From assembly GCF_001510655.1 (NCBI RefSeq), contig NZ_LMVC01000001.1:384574-448573 (forward strand): a stretch of 64,000 nt of DNA. Direction: 5' to 3'. The position numbers and the translations under genes were made by a program. Positions 43,367 through 52,582 of the stretch are shown here, in pieces (the stretch's first letter is position 1; every line of letters begins with the position of its first letter). A model generated the notes under the pieces. The model searched no databases and was not told where the DNA came from. It saw nothing but the letters and a program-made list of their open reading frames with translations. The stretch comes from Fictibacillus sp. FJAT-27399 (lineage in GTDB: Bacteria; Bacillota; Bacilli; Bacillales; Fictibacillaceae).

Positions 43367-43981
43367 ATGGATAGAGAACGGGGCATTTTATTTGTGCTCT
43401 CCGGCCCATCCGGTGTCGGAAAAGGTACTGTATGCAAAGCGCTGAGAGCACAAAAGCTGGACATTCAATATTCAGTTTCAGCGACCACCCGAAATCCTCG
43501 GGTTGGAGAGGTTCATGGGGTAGATTATTTTTTCAAGTCTAAAGAAGAATTTCAAAACATGATTGAAAATAACGAACTGCTCGAATGGGCAGAATACGTT
43601 GGCAACTTCTATGGCACACCGATTGAGTATGTCAATCAGACACTGGATGAAGGCCGCGACGTTATTTTAGAAATTGAGGTTCAGGGAGCGCTTCAGGTAC
43701 GAAAGACCTTTCCAGAAGGCGTTTTTATTTTTCTGACCCCGCCTAGTCTTGAAGAACTGCGAAGCCGCATTGTCGGCAGAGGAACTGAAACGGAAGACTT
43801 GATCAATAACCGCATGACAGTAGCCAGGGAAGAAATAGAAATGATGCAGCACTATGATTATTCCGTCGTAAATGATGAGATAAGCCATGCCTGCAGCAGG
43901 ATCCAGTCTATTATCACCTCTGAACACTGCAAGGTGGACCGTGTAACCAATCGTTATAAAAAATTACTGGGAGATGAATAA
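43367..43981 (+). CDS. gmk: Guanylate kinase
   Basis: Phosphorylates GMP to GDP with ATP. The start is the ATG at 43367, with GTGGAGGT at 43355-43362; an in-frame GTG at 43355 is part of that site. It has 204 residues, equal to B. subtilis Gmk. The P-loop [11 protein letters not shown] is at about residues 10-20, and the GMP-binding region contains [17 protein letters not shown]. The gene lies in the conserved remA-gmk-rpoZ order. Confidence 0.98.
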   Translation: MDRERGILFVLSGPSGVGKGTVCKALRAQKLDIQYSVSATTRNPRVGEVHGVDYFFKSKEEFQNMIENNELLEWAEYVGNFYGTPIEYVNQTLDEGRDVILEIEVQGALQVRKTFPEGVFIFLTPPSLEELRSRIVGRGTETEDLINNRMTVAREEIEMMQHYDYSVVNDEISHACSRIQSIITSEHCKVDRVTNRYKKLLGDE

Positions 43982-43983
43982 GC

Positions 43984-44187
43984 ATGCTGTATCCTTCAAT
44001 TGATGCCCTTATGGACAAAATAGATTCAAAATATTCACTGGTGACCCTCTCTTCAAAAAGAGCAAGAGAGATTCAGAGAAGCAATAACGGAATCGTTGAA
44101 AACCCGGTTTCCCACAAATTTGTCGGAAAAGCTTTGGAAGAGATTTATGCGGGATATTTAACGCCAAAAAAGTCTGACACTGAATGA
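43984..44187 (+). CDS. rpoZ: RNA polymerase omega subunit
   Basis: Small RNA polymerase subunit that helps assemble beta-prime. It has 67 residues with the omega core [15 protein letters not shown] and a short C-terminus. It starts 2 bases after the gmk stop, with GGGAGATGAA as its ribosome binding site. A terminator follows directly. Confidence 0.96.
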   Translation: MLYPSIDALMDKIDSKYSLVTLSSKRAREIQRSNNGIVENPVSHKFVGKALEEIYAGYLTPKKSDTE

Positions 44188-44192
44188 TGATC

Positions 44193-44227
44193 AATAACAA
44201 CCTATGATTATAGGTTGTTATTTTTTT
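44193..44227 (+). terminator. Intrinsic terminator after rpoZ
   Basis: AATAACAACCTA (44193-44204) and TAGGTTGTTATT (44211-44222) form a 12-bp perfect stem with a 6-base loop and a run of T residues. It ends the remA-gmk-rpoZ unit. Confidence 0.92.
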
Positions 44228-44242
44228 CAATTTTTTCGGAAT

Positions 44243-44271
44243 ATTACATCTGTTAATCATAATTATATTAT
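44243..44271 (+). promoter_or_regulatory. Candidate promoter upstream of coaBC
   Basis: ATTACA (44243-44248) and TATTAT (44266-44271) are 17 bp apart, between the rpoZ terminator and coaBC, where a promoter is required. Both hexamers are imperfect. Confidence 0.4.
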
Positions 44272-44299
44272 GTAAACAGATAGGCAGGGGGAGATTTCA

Positions 44300-45505
44300 T
44301 TGGATCATTCAATGAAAAAGATTTTGCTTTGTGTAACTGGAGGGATTGCGGCATATAAGGCAGCAACGATCGCAAGCCAGCTGTATCAGCTGGGGTTTGA
44401 GGTAAAGGTAATGATGTCAGAGTCATCACAGAAGTTTATTACTCCGTTGACACTGCAAACCTTATCCAGGAACGAAGTCTACACCGATACATTCGAAGAA
44501 CGGAATCCAAAAGTTGTTGCCCATATTGACCTTGCGGATTGGGCAGACCTTGCTGTCGTGGCACCGGCTACCGCTAACTGCATTGGCAAACTGGCAAACG
44601 GGATAGCTGATGACATGATTACAACAACTTTGCTGGCCACTACGGCACCGATAATGATTGCGCCTGCAATGAATGTCAACATGTATCAGCATCCTGCTGT
44701 TCAGGCAAACATGCAAAAGCTGGCAGACTACGGATACCGGTTCGTGGAACCAGGGGAAGGGCTGCTCGCATGCGGCTATATCGGAAAAGGGAGACTTGCT
44801 GAGCCAGAAGAAATTATTGCCTGTATTAAGGATTTCTCTCCCGGGCAGATGGATTTGCCTCTTGAAGGGAAAAAGGTCTTGATTACAGCGGGACCAACGA
44901 GAGAACAGGTGGACCCTGTGCGTTACTTCACAAATTATTCATCCGGGAAAATGGGTTATGCCATTGCAAGGGCGGCAGCAGAAATGGGAGCTTCAGTCAC
45001 CTTGGTCAGCGGACCAACAGCGCTTGATAAACCTGCAGGCGTCAAGTTCATATCGGTAGAATCTACCGATGAAATGTTTCATGCGGTTATGAAAGAGTAC
45101 CCTGAAATGGATCTCGTTATTAAGTCGGCGGCTGTTGCAGATTATACTCCCCGGATTAAATATGGTGAAAAAGTTAAGAAAAAGAATGAGAGCTGGTCGG
45201 TGGAAATGGAGAAAACGACCGATATTCTGTCAGTACTCGGAGAGAAAAAAGAGAGACAAGTCCTCGTGGGATTTGCCGCAGAAACCGGAAACCTTGAGGG
45301 TTATGCGCTCGACAAACTGAAACGCAAAAACCTGGATATGATCGTTGCCAATAACGTCGCTCAAGAAGGGGCCGGCTTCACTGTTGATACAAACCGTGTG
45401 GTCATTTATAAAAAGGACGGTTCTGCAAAGGAATATCCGCTGCTGTCAAAAGATAAAGTGGCTCAGGAAGTTTTGGCGCAGGCTATGGAACTGATGCCTC
45501 TATGA
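44300..45505 (+). CDS. coaBC: Bifunctional phosphopantothenoylcysteine synthetase/decarboxylase CoaBC
   Basis: Two steps of coenzyme A synthesis in one protein. It has 401 residues. The N-terminal flavoprotein decarboxylase (CoaC) has the FMN motif LCVTGGIAAYKAA, PATANCIGKLANGIADDM, APAMNVNM, and the catalytic Cys in LACGYIGKGRL. The C-terminal synthetase (CoaB) has ITAGPTREQVDPVRY and NYSSGKMGYA. The start is a TTG at 44300 after GGGGGAGAT; the ATG at 44312 is too far from that site. Overlaps priA by 4 bases. Confidence 0.96.
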   Translation: MDHSMKKILLCVTGGIAAYKAATIASQLYQLGFEVKVMMSESSQKFITPLTLQTLSRNEVYTDTFEERNPKVVAHIDLADWADLAVVAPATANCIGKLANGIADDMITTTLLATTAPIMIAPAMNVNMYQHPAVQANMQKLADYGYRFVEPGEGLLACGYIGKGRLAEPEEIIACIKDFSPGQMDLPLEGKKVLITAGPTREQVDPVRYFTNYSSGKMGYAIARAAAEMGASVTLVSGPTALDKPAGVKFISVESTDEMFHAVMKEYPEMDLVIKSAAVADYTPRIKYGEKVKKKNESWSVEMEKTTDILSVLGEKKERQVLVGFAAETGNLEGYALDKLKRKNLDMIVANNVAQEGAGFTVDTNRVVIYKKDGSAKEYPLLSKDKVAQEVLAQAMELMPL

Positions 45506-47919
45506 TCGCAAAAGTTATCGTGGATGTGCCGGCCAGCAATGTAAACCGCACCTTCGATTACCTTGTGCCTGAAGAACTGAAAGATACAGTTAAACCCGGT
45601 ATGAGGGTAGCCGTGCCTTTTGGACCAAGAAAACTGCAAGGCTTTGTCATCGAGCTTGGCGAGGAGACTTCTGTTCAAAAATTAAAGAAGATCATTGAAC
45701 TTCTGGATCCGGTCCCAGTATTGACTGAAGAACTCCTGAAACTCGGCAAGTGGGTATCGGATCAGACACTCTGTTTCTTAATCACAGCTTATCAGGCTAT
45801 GATTCCAGCTGCTTTAAAAGCTACCTACCACAAGGAATTCAGGCTGGTTGACGGAGTCGGCCTCGCTGACTTGCCGGACGAAGCTAGAGTGTGGTTTAAA
45901 CACCGGGAATACATCCCGATGGAAGATCTGCTGGAAATTTCACCGACACCGCTTGCCCTCTTCCAAAAACTTGTTCAAAAGAATTCCCTGGAAGTGATCT
46001 ACAGGATGTCAGACAAAATAACGAAGAAAAAAATAAAGATCGTGCAGAGACGGGGAACAGAAGAGGAGAGACTGCAGCATATCGAATCACTTTCCAAACA
46101 GGCGGTTAAGCAAAAAGAGGTTCTATCATTTCTTCATGAGTCTGAAAGCCCTGTAGTATTAAAAGATCTTCTAGAGATGTTCGACACGACAAGGTCCACA
46201 GTCCAAGCCTTGGAGAGCAAAGGTTTTATAGAGATAGCGGAGAAGGAGATCTATCGTGATCCGTATGGTGGCCGTGAATTTAAAAGAACGCAGCCCCTGC
46301 TCTTAACCTCTCAGCAGGAACAAAGCATTCAGCCTGTTTTGGCTGCTCTCGAGGAGAAGAGGCATGAAACTATTCTGCTTCATGGCGTTACAGGAAGCGG
46401 TAAAACAGAAATCTATCTGCAGAGTATTGACAGGGCAATTCAAATGGGGCAGGAAGCCATTGTATTAGTGCCTGAGATCTCTCTGACACCGCAGATGGTA
46501 AACCGTTTTAAAGGGCGGTTCGGTTCAAGGGTTGCTGTTTTGCATAGTGCTCTGTCCGCCGGAGAAAAATATGATGAGTGGCGAAAAATTCAGCGTAAAG
46601 AGGTATCTGTTGTGGTAGGTGCCCGGTCGGCAGTTTTCGCTCCGTTTGAAAATCTGGGCCTGATCATCATCGATGAAGAGCATGAATCAAGCTATAAACA
46701 AGAGGAAAATCCCCGTTATCATGCGCGGGATGTTGCTGTCCAGCGGGGAGAGCATCATCAGTGTCCGGTAATTCTAGGAAGCGCAACACCGTCACTTGAA
46801 TCTTATGCCAGAGCTCAAAAAGGGGTCTACACGCTCTGTGAGTTAAGCGACAGAGTGAACAAGCGGGAGCTTCCCTCTGTTTCGGTAGTGGATATGAGGG
46901 AAGAGCTCAGGGCAGGAAACCGCTCGATGTTTTCCCGCGAGTTATTTGATAAAATCAATGACCGCCTAAAACGCGGAGAACAATCTGTATTGTTTCTCAA
47001 CCGCAGAGGCTACTCATCGTTTATTCTTTGCAGAGACTGCGGATATGTCGGAGAATGCCCGCATTGTGATATTTCTCTTACGTACCATAAAAAACAGCAT
47101 CTGCTTAAATGCCATTATTGCGGCCATCAGGAACCGATGCCTTCCCAATGTCCCATGTGTGAAAGCCAGTATATCCGTTTTTTTGGCACAGGGACACAAA
47201 AGGTGGAGGAGGAGCTCGCCAAGCTGCTGCCTCACGCAAGAGTGATCAGGATGGATGTGGATACCACCGGGCGAAAAGGGAGCCATGAAAAGCTCCTAAA
47301 TCAGTTTGGTGAAGGAAAAGCAGACATATTGCTCGGCACGCAGATGATCGCTAAGGGGCTTGATTTTCCAAAAGTGACACTGGTGGGGGTGCTCGCTGCG
47401 GACACGATGCTGCACCTTCCCGATTTCAGGGCCTCTGAAAAAACCTTTCAGCTCCTCACTCAGGTCAGCGGAAGAGCAGGGCGGCACGAGCTTTCGGGAG
47501 AAGTGGTCGTACAGACCTACACCGTCGGCCATTACAGCATCGATCTGGCATCAGGACATGATTATCATTCGTTCTATGAAACGGAAATGCAGATCAGACG
47601 GGAGCACAAATATCCTCCGTATTACTATTTGACGCTCATTTCGTTTTCGCACACTGAGCTATTGAAGGCTGTAGATGCCAGTGAAAAATCGGCATCCTAT
47701 CTTCAGCAGAAAGTGTCTCCGGGAACAATCATCCTGGGTCCGGTCGTCTCGCCGATCGCCCGTATTAAAGATAGATATCGATATCAGGTAATGATAAAAT
47801 ACAAAAATGAACCTCGGCTGAGTGACTTGATCTCAGAGCTATTGCAGCATTTTCAGCATGAAATGGATGGGAACGGCCTGCAGATTTCAGTCGATATGAA
47901 TGCGCAAAATATTATGTAA
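45502..47919 (+). CDS. priA: Primosomal protein N' (replication restart helicase PriA)
   Basis: 3'-5' DNA helicase that reloads the replication machinery at repaired forks. It has 805 residues, equal to B. subtilis PriA. Order: N-terminal DNA-binding domain, winged-helix domain, helicase with Walker A GVTGSGKTE (about residue 291-299) and Walker B IIIDEEHESSYKQ, then a zinc-binding region with eight cysteines (CRDCGYVGECPHC and CHYCGHQ...CPMC), and helicase motifs VI with QVSGRAGR. It starts 4 bases inside coaBC. Confidence 0.98.
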   Translation: MIAKVIVDVPASNVNRTFDYLVPEELKDTVKPGMRVAVPFGPRKLQGFVIELGEETSVQKLKKIIELLDPVPVLTEELLKLGKWVSDQTLCFLITAYQAMIPAALKATYHKEFRLVDGVGLADLPDEARVWFKHREYIPMEDLLEISPTPLALFQKLVQKNSLEVIYRMSDKITKKKIKIVQRRGTEEERLQHIESLSKQAVKQKEVLSFLHESESPVVLKDLLEMFDTTRSTVQALESKGFIEIAEKEIYRDPYGGREFKRTQPLLLTSQQEQSIQPVLAALEEKRHETILLHGVTGSGKTEIYLQSIDRAIQMGQEAIVLVPEISLTPQMVNRFKGRFGSRVAVLHSALSAGEKYDEWRKIQRKEVSVVVGARSAVFAPFENLGLIIIDEEHESSYKQEENPRYHARDVAVQRGEHHQCPVILGSATPSLESYARAQKGVYTLCELSDRVNKRELPSVSVVDMREELRAGNRSMFSRELFDKINDRLKRGEQSVLFLNRRGYSSFILCRDCGYVGECPHCDISLTYHKKQHLLKCHYCGHQEPMPSQCPMCESQYIRFFGTGTQKVEEELAKLLPHARVIRMDVDTTGRKGSHEKLLNQFGEGKADILLGTQMIAKGLDFPKVTLVGVLAADTMLHLPDFRASEKTFQLLTQVSGRAGRHELSGEVVVQTYTVGHYSIDLASGHDYHSFYETEMQIRREHKYPPYYYLTLISFSHTELLKAVDASEKSASYLQQKVSPGTIILGPVVSPIARIKDRYRYQVMIKYKNEPRLSDLISELLQHFQHEMDGNGLQISVDMNAQNIM

Positions 47920-47943
47920 GCCTATAGATGGGAGAGAATGAGG

Positions 47944-48417
47944 ATGGGAGTTAGGGAGATTATATGTTATCCTGATGAAATTTTAGAAAAGAAATGTGAA
48001 AAAGTGACAGAATTCAACCAGAAGCTGAGCCAGCTGATCGATGATATGTTTGAAACGATGTATGAAGCGGAAGGAGTAGGGCTCGCCGCTCCTCAGATTG
48101 GAATCGGCAAACAGATTGCTGTAGTTGATGTCGGAGATGAAACAGGTAAAATTGAACTGGTCAACCCGGTCATTGAAAAAATGGAAGGCGAACAGGACGG
48201 TCCAGAAGGGTGCCTTAGCTTCCCAGGTATATTTGGAGATGTTAAACGCGCTCAAAAAGTCAGTGTGACTGCGCAGGACAGACATGGAAGAACGTTCACG
48301 ATTACTGCAGAAGACTTTCTTGCCCGCGCCCTTCAGCATGAGATCGACCATCTGAACGGAATTCTATTTACCTCTATGGTCAGTTCGTATTATGAAACGG
48401 GAGAGTTTGAAAGGTAG
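47944..48417 (+). CDS. def: Peptide deformylase
   Basis: Metal enzyme that removes the formyl group from new proteins. It has 157 residues from the ATG at 47944. The ATG six bases earlier (47938) is in frame but almost touches the GGGAGAG site, so the second is preferred. The three family motifs are present: GVGLAAPQIG, EGCLSFPG (metal Cys) and QHEIDHLNG (metal His pair and catalytic Glu). It is paired with fmt, which adds the formyl group. Confidence 0.96.
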   Translation: MGVREIICYPDEILEKKCEKVTEFNQKLSQLIDDMFETMYEAEGVGLAAPQIGIGKQIAVVDVGDETGKIELVNPVIEKMEGEQDGPEGCLSFPGIFGDVKRAQKVSVTAQDRHGRTFTITAEDFLARALQHEIDHLNGILFTSMVSSYYETGEFER

Positions 48418-48426
48418 GAGTTACAA

Positions 48427-49362
48427 ATGAAAATAGTATTTATGGGAACGCCTGATTTTTCTGTGCCAGTACTGCGCAGACTCGTTAAAGACGGCTATGA
48501 AGTCGCAGCCGTCGTCACGCAGCCGGACAAGCCGCAAGGGAGGAAAAAGGAAATTAAGCCAACGCCGGTGAAAGCAGAAGCCGAATTGCACGGCATTCCT
48601 GTCTTGCAGCCTGTAAAACTAAAGAATGAGTTTCAGGAAATTTTAGATCTACAGCCGGATCTGATCGTAACTGCGGCATACGGACAAATTTTGCCTTCAG
48701 AAATATTAGAAGCACCGGAATATGGCTGTATTAATGTTCATGCTTCACTACTGCCGGAATACCGAGGCGGAGCGCCGATCCATCAGAGTATCATTGACGG
48801 CAAGAAAGAAACGGGCGTAACGATCATGTACATGGTAGACAAGCTCGATGCCGGCGACATTCTGACACAGGTAGTGGTACCAATAGGTGAAGAAGACCAT
48901 GTCGACAGCATGTTCAGTAAACTCAGCATTGCAGGAGCAGAACTCTTATCCAAGACAATACCTGACCTGATCGAGGGAAAATTGACCCCCATAAAGCAAG
49001 ATGATGATAAAGTTACCTATGCCTATAATATCTCTAGGGAAAAAGAGAAGATCGACTGGACAATGAGCGGTGAAGCCATCTATAACCAGATAAGAGGACT
49101 TCATCCTTGGCCGGTTGCATTTTCCACACTGAATGGCCAGACGTTAAAAATATGGTGGGGGAAAAAGGTGCCTGTTCCATCGGATGCAGTGCCTGGGACT
49201 GTTCTTGAAACAAGCAAAGAGGGATTGACGGTGAAGACCGGAGATTCTACAGGAATATTGATCACCGATCTGCAGCCGGCCGGAAAAAAACGCATGGCAG
49301 CTTCACAATTTTTGCAAGGAGCCAAACTGGAACCGGGTACAAAGCTGGGTGAAGAACTGTGA
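48427..49362 (+). CDS. fmt: Methionyl-tRNA formyltransferase
   Basis: Formylates the initiator Met-tRNA using 10-formyl-THF. It has 311 residues. The N-terminal formyltransferase domain begins with [16 protein letters not shown] and has the active-site signature [17 protein letters not shown] (about residues 105-121); the C-terminal OB-fold domain binds tRNA. AGGAGTT precedes the ATG. The end overlaps rsmB by 4 bases. Confidence 0.97.
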   Translation: MKIVFMGTPDFSVPVLRRLVKDGYEVAAVVTQPDKPQGRKKEIKPTPVKAEAELHGIPVLQPVKLKNEFQEILDLQPDLIVTAAYGQILPSEILEAPEYGCINVHASLLPEYRGGAPIHQSIIDGKKETGVTIMYMVDKLDAGDILTQVVVPIGEEDHVDSMFSKLSIAGAELLSKTIPDLIEGKLTPIKQDDDKVTYAYNISREKEKIDWTMSGEAIYNQIRGLHPWPVAFSTLNGQTLKIWWGKKVPVPSDAVPGTVLETSKEGLTVKTGDSTGILITDLQPAGKKRMAASQFLQGAKLEPGTKLGEEL

Positions 49363-50732
49363 AACAAAACGTGAGAAATACTGCAGTTGAAGTTTTATTG
49401 AAAATTGAACAAAATCAGGCCTATAGCAATCTTTTGCTGAATCAGTCCATACAGAAGGCCAATCTTAGCCAAAAGGATGTCGGATTGCTGACAGAGCTTG
49501 TATACGGGACTGTCCAGCGGAAAAACACTCTTGATTATCTGCTGGAGCCTTTTGTCGCAAAAGGATTGAAAAAGCTTGAAAAATGGGTGCTTGTCCTGCT
49601 GAGGATGTCGCTCTACCAAATGGTTTATCTCGATAAGATTCCGGATCATGCCATCATTAATGAAGCGGTGGAAATTGCTAAGAAACGAGGGCATAAAGGG
49701 ATCTCCGGCATGGTAAACGGCGTGCTGAGAAGAATTCAGAGGGAAGGAACTGCTGATCTTTCCGAATTGACCCATGATGAGAAAAGGCTCGCTCTTCAAT
49801 ACAGCATGCCAGAGTGGCTGGTCCAGCGATGGATCACTCAGTATGGCTTGGATAATGCTGAAAAGATGTGCGCGGCCAACATGGAGCCTGCCCCGGTTAC
49901 GGGCCGTGTCAACAGCATGAGATCCAGCAGGGAGAAAGTGCTGCAATCGCTGCATGATGAAGGCATAGAGGGGAGCAACGGCGGCCTTTCGCCCGATGCG
50001 ATTAAATTAAAAAAAGGGAGCCTTTCACATTCTTCTGCATTTAAGGAAGGATATGTTACAATACAAGACGAAAGCTCCATGCTCGTTGCAAGGGCGCTTA
50101 ATCCATCATCAAACGAAAAAATCCTGGATGCCTGTGCAGCTCCTGGAGGAAAAACGACCCATATTGCCGAACTGTTAAATAATACGGGAGAGGTAACGGC
50201 CCTGGATCTTCACCCTCATAAGGTGAAATTGATACAGGAGCAGGCGGAGCGCCTCGGCCTTACCAATATCAAAACGGAAGCTCTTGACAGCCGTAAGGCC
50301 GGCGAAAAGTTTTCTGTGTCATCGTTTGACAGGATTCTGGTAGATGCACCGTGCAGCGGTTTCGGAGTGATACGAAAAAAGCCCGACATCAAATGGTCGA
50401 AAAAAGAAGAGGATATCCATCGCATAGCCGAGATTCAGATGCAGATCCTCGATAAAGTGGCCGAACTGTTAAAACCCGGCGGTACTTTGCTTTACAGTAC
50501 ATGTACCGTCGATAAAGAGGAAAATGATGAAATTGCAGATGCTTTCTTAAAGCATCATCCTGATTTTGAATGGGACAAGTCTTTTAACGAACGGCTTCCT
50601 GAAACATTACAGCCGTACCTTAAACCTGCTGAAGCACAGGTACAGATTCTTCCTCATTATTTTAACAGTGATGGTTTTTACCTTGCATGCTTTAAGAAAA
50701 AGACTACAACTGGTGGTGAAACCCGATGTTAA
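49359..50732 (+). CDS. rsmB: 16S rRNA (cytosine-967-C5) methyltransferase RsmB
   Basis: Methylates C967 of 16S rRNA. It has 457 residues: an N-terminal NusB-like RNA-binding domain (about 1-135), then the SAM-dependent domain with [17 protein letters not shown], the proline-cysteine motif VDAPCSGFG, and the nucleophile Cys in [11 protein letters not shown]. It starts with GTG at 49359, overlapping fmt, and its end overlaps rlmN by 7 bases. Confidence 0.96.
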   Translation: MKQNVRNTAVEVLLKIEQNQAYSNLLLNQSIQKANLSQKDVGLLTELVYGTVQRKNTLDYLLEPFVAKGLKKLEKWVLVLLRMSLYQMVYLDKIPDHAIINEAVEIAKKRGHKGISGMVNGVLRRIQREGTADLSELTHDEKRLALQYSMPEWLVQRWITQYGLDNAEKMCAANMEPAPVTGRVNSMRSSREKVLQSLHDEGIEGSNGGLSPDAIKLKKGSLSHSSAFKEGYVTIQDESSMLVARALNPSSNEKILDACAAPGGKTTHIAELLNNTGEVTALDLHPHKVKLIQEQAERLGLTNIKTEALDSRKAGEKFSVSSFDRILVDAPCSGFGVIRKKPDIKWSKKEEDIHRIAEIQMQILDKVAELLKPGGTLLYSTCTVDKEENDEIADAFLKHHPDFEWDKSFNERLPETLQPYLKPAEAQVQILPHYFNSDGFYLACFKKKTTTGGETRC

Positions 50733-51811
50733 AACCGTTAAGTGAAAAACAGCAGAACCCGGCAATTATGCCTTCTATTTTTTCGCTTGAGCTGACAGAT
50801 CTGGAAAATTGGCTTTCTGATATAAAAGAACCTAAATTCCGTGCTTCCCAGGTTTATGATTGGCTTTACGAAAAAAGAATTACGAGTTATGAAGAAATGT
50901 CGAACCTTCCTAAAGGGCTTCGCGATAAGATGCAAGAAACCTTTCATATTCAGCCGATGAAAGAATTAGCCCGTCAGGAATCTTCTGATGGTACAATAAA
51001 ATTTTTGTTTGAACTCCAGGACGGTTATTCTATCGAAACAGTCCTGATGCGCCATGAATATGGAAACAGCGTATGTGTGACAACGCAGGTAGGCTGCCGT
51101 CTCGGCTGTACATTCTGTGCGTCAACGCTCGGCGGGTTAAAGAGAAATCTGCATGCCGGCGAGATTGTAGCTCAAGTGCTTCAAGTGCAGCGTGCGCTCG
51201 ATGCCACTGAAGAAAGAGTAAGCTCAATTGTCATCATGGGGATTGGTGAACCTTTCGATAACTACGAAGGACTGATCAAGTTCCTAAAAGTACTAAACCA
51301 CGACAAAGGGCTGAATATCGGTGCAAGGCATATTACGGTTTCCACAAGCGGAATCGTGCCTTACATCTACAAATTTGCTGATGAAGGAATGCAGATCAAC
51401 TTTGCGGTATCCCTTCATGCTCCGAATACTGAAATCAGAAGCAGGCTCATGCCGGTCAACCGCATGTATCCAATGGAAGAACTGATGGAATCAATTCGTT
51501 ATTACATCAAGAAGACCGGGCGCCGGATTTCTTTCGAATATGGTCTTTTCGGCGGTGTGAATGATCAAGTTGAACATGCTGAAGAACTGGCAGATCTGAT
51601 TAAAAACGTAAAATGCCATGTAAATCTGATTCCTGTCAACTATGTACCGGAACGTGATTATGTCCGGACACCTAAGAAGCAGATCTTCAAATTTTTAGAT
51701 ACGCTAAAAAAACGGGGTGTCAATGCTACCTTACGCAGGGAGCAAGGACATGATATTGACGCAGCCTGCGGGCAGTTAAGAGCGAAGGAGCGTCAGGAAG
51801 AGACGAGGTGA
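50726..51811 (+). CDS. rlmN: 23S rRNA (A2503-C2)/tRNA methyltransferase RlmN
   Basis: Radical SAM enzyme that methylates C2 of A2503 in 23S rRNA and A37 in some tRNAs. It has 361 residues. The 4Fe-4S cluster cysteines are in [11 protein letters not shown] (about residues 118-128, CxxxCxxC), and the C-terminal AACGQL holds the acceptor cysteine. It is not Cfr-type by overall sequence, judged by eye. The Shine-Dalgarno GGTGG is inside rsmB. Confidence 0.96.
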   Translation: MLKPLSEKQQNPAIMPSIFSLELTDLENWLSDIKEPKFRASQVYDWLYEKRITSYEEMSNLPKGLRDKMQETFHIQPMKELARQESSDGTIKFLFELQDGYSIETVLMRHEYGNSVCVTTQVGCRLGCTFCASTLGGLKRNLHAGEIVAQVLQVQRALDATEERVSSIVIMGIGEPFDNYEGLIKFLKVLNHDKGLNIGARHITVSTSGIVPYIYKFADEGMQINFAVSLHAPNTEIRSRLMPVNRMYPMEELMESIRYYIKKTGRRISFEYGLFGGVNDQVEHAEELADLIKNVKCHVNLIPVNYVPERDYVRTPKKQIFKFLDTLKKRGVNATLRREQGHDIDAACGQLRAKERQEETR

Positions 51812-51817
51812 CGTAAA

Positions 51818-52582
51818 TTGCAGTATGCCTTTAAAACAGATACTGGTAGAGTTCGTCAGCATAATGAAGACAGCGGGGGAGTGTTCACAAAAGGTGAACA
51901 CTTTCTTGCCCTTATTGCGGATGGCATGGGCGGACATAAAGCCGGAGATGTTGCCAGTTCCAAAACAATCCAGTCATTTGAGGAAGCCTGGAACGCTTCT
52001 TCAGAAGAAATTTCAGAGACTCCTGTAAAGGCTGAAGAGTGGCTTTTAGAAACCGTAACACAGACCAATTTGGATCTGCATCAGTATGCAAATAAGAATA
52101 TTGACTGCAGCGGGATGGGGACAACGCTTGTCGGAGCCCTTTGCACACCTTCCTATTTAACGATTTTACATATCGGTGACAGCCGCGTTTATTATTTTTC
52201 TGAAAAAAAGCTGATTCAAAAGACCGAAGACCATACCCTCGTTAATGAGCTGGTGCGGTCAGGGCAGCTATCGGAAACAGAAGCGGAAAATCACCCTAGA
52301 AAGAATGTGATTTTGCGAGCCCTTGGAACGGATGACCATATTGATGTGGATATTCAAACGATTTCCTGGGGCGAGGGAGATATCGTTTTGTTATGTTCAG
52401 ACGGCCTCTCTAACAAAGTAACCCGCGAAACGATGGAAAACATACTGAATGATGACAACCTCTCGTTGGAAGATAAAGCTGATCGACTTGTGAACCTTGC
52501 AAATGAGGCCGGAGGAGAGGATAATATCACGATTGGACTCGTCCATTATACGCCCCAGACACCGGAAAAGGGAGTAAGTTAA
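51818..52582 (+). CDS. prpC: PP2C-type Ser/Thr protein phosphatase PrpC
   Basis: Metal-dependent phosphatase that reverses the action of PrkC. It has 254 residues, equal to B. subtilis PrpC. Metal-binding aspartates are in IADGMGGHKAGDVAS, HIGDSRVYYF, CSDGLSNKV and GGEDNIT. The start is a TTG at 51818 behind GAGGTGA. Its stop is immediately followed by the prkC ATG with no gap, so the pair is coupled. Confidence 0.97.
   Translation: MQYAFKTDTGRVRQHNEDSGGVFTKGEHFLALIADGMGGHKAGDVASSKTIQSFEEAWNASSEEISETPVKAEEWLLETVTQTNLDLHQYANKNIDCSGMGTTLVGALCTPSYLTILHIGDSRVYYFSEKKLIQKTEDHTLVNELVRSGQLSETEAENHPRKNVILRALGTDDHIDVDIQTISWGEGDIVLLCSDGLSNKVTRETMENILNDDNLSLEDKADRLVNLANEAGGEDNITIGLVHYTPQTPEKGVS

Noticed and set aside
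49395-49955. Reverse-strand open frame (186 codons) inside rsmB
   Set aside because: Antisense shadow of a conserved methyltransferase gene with no start signal.
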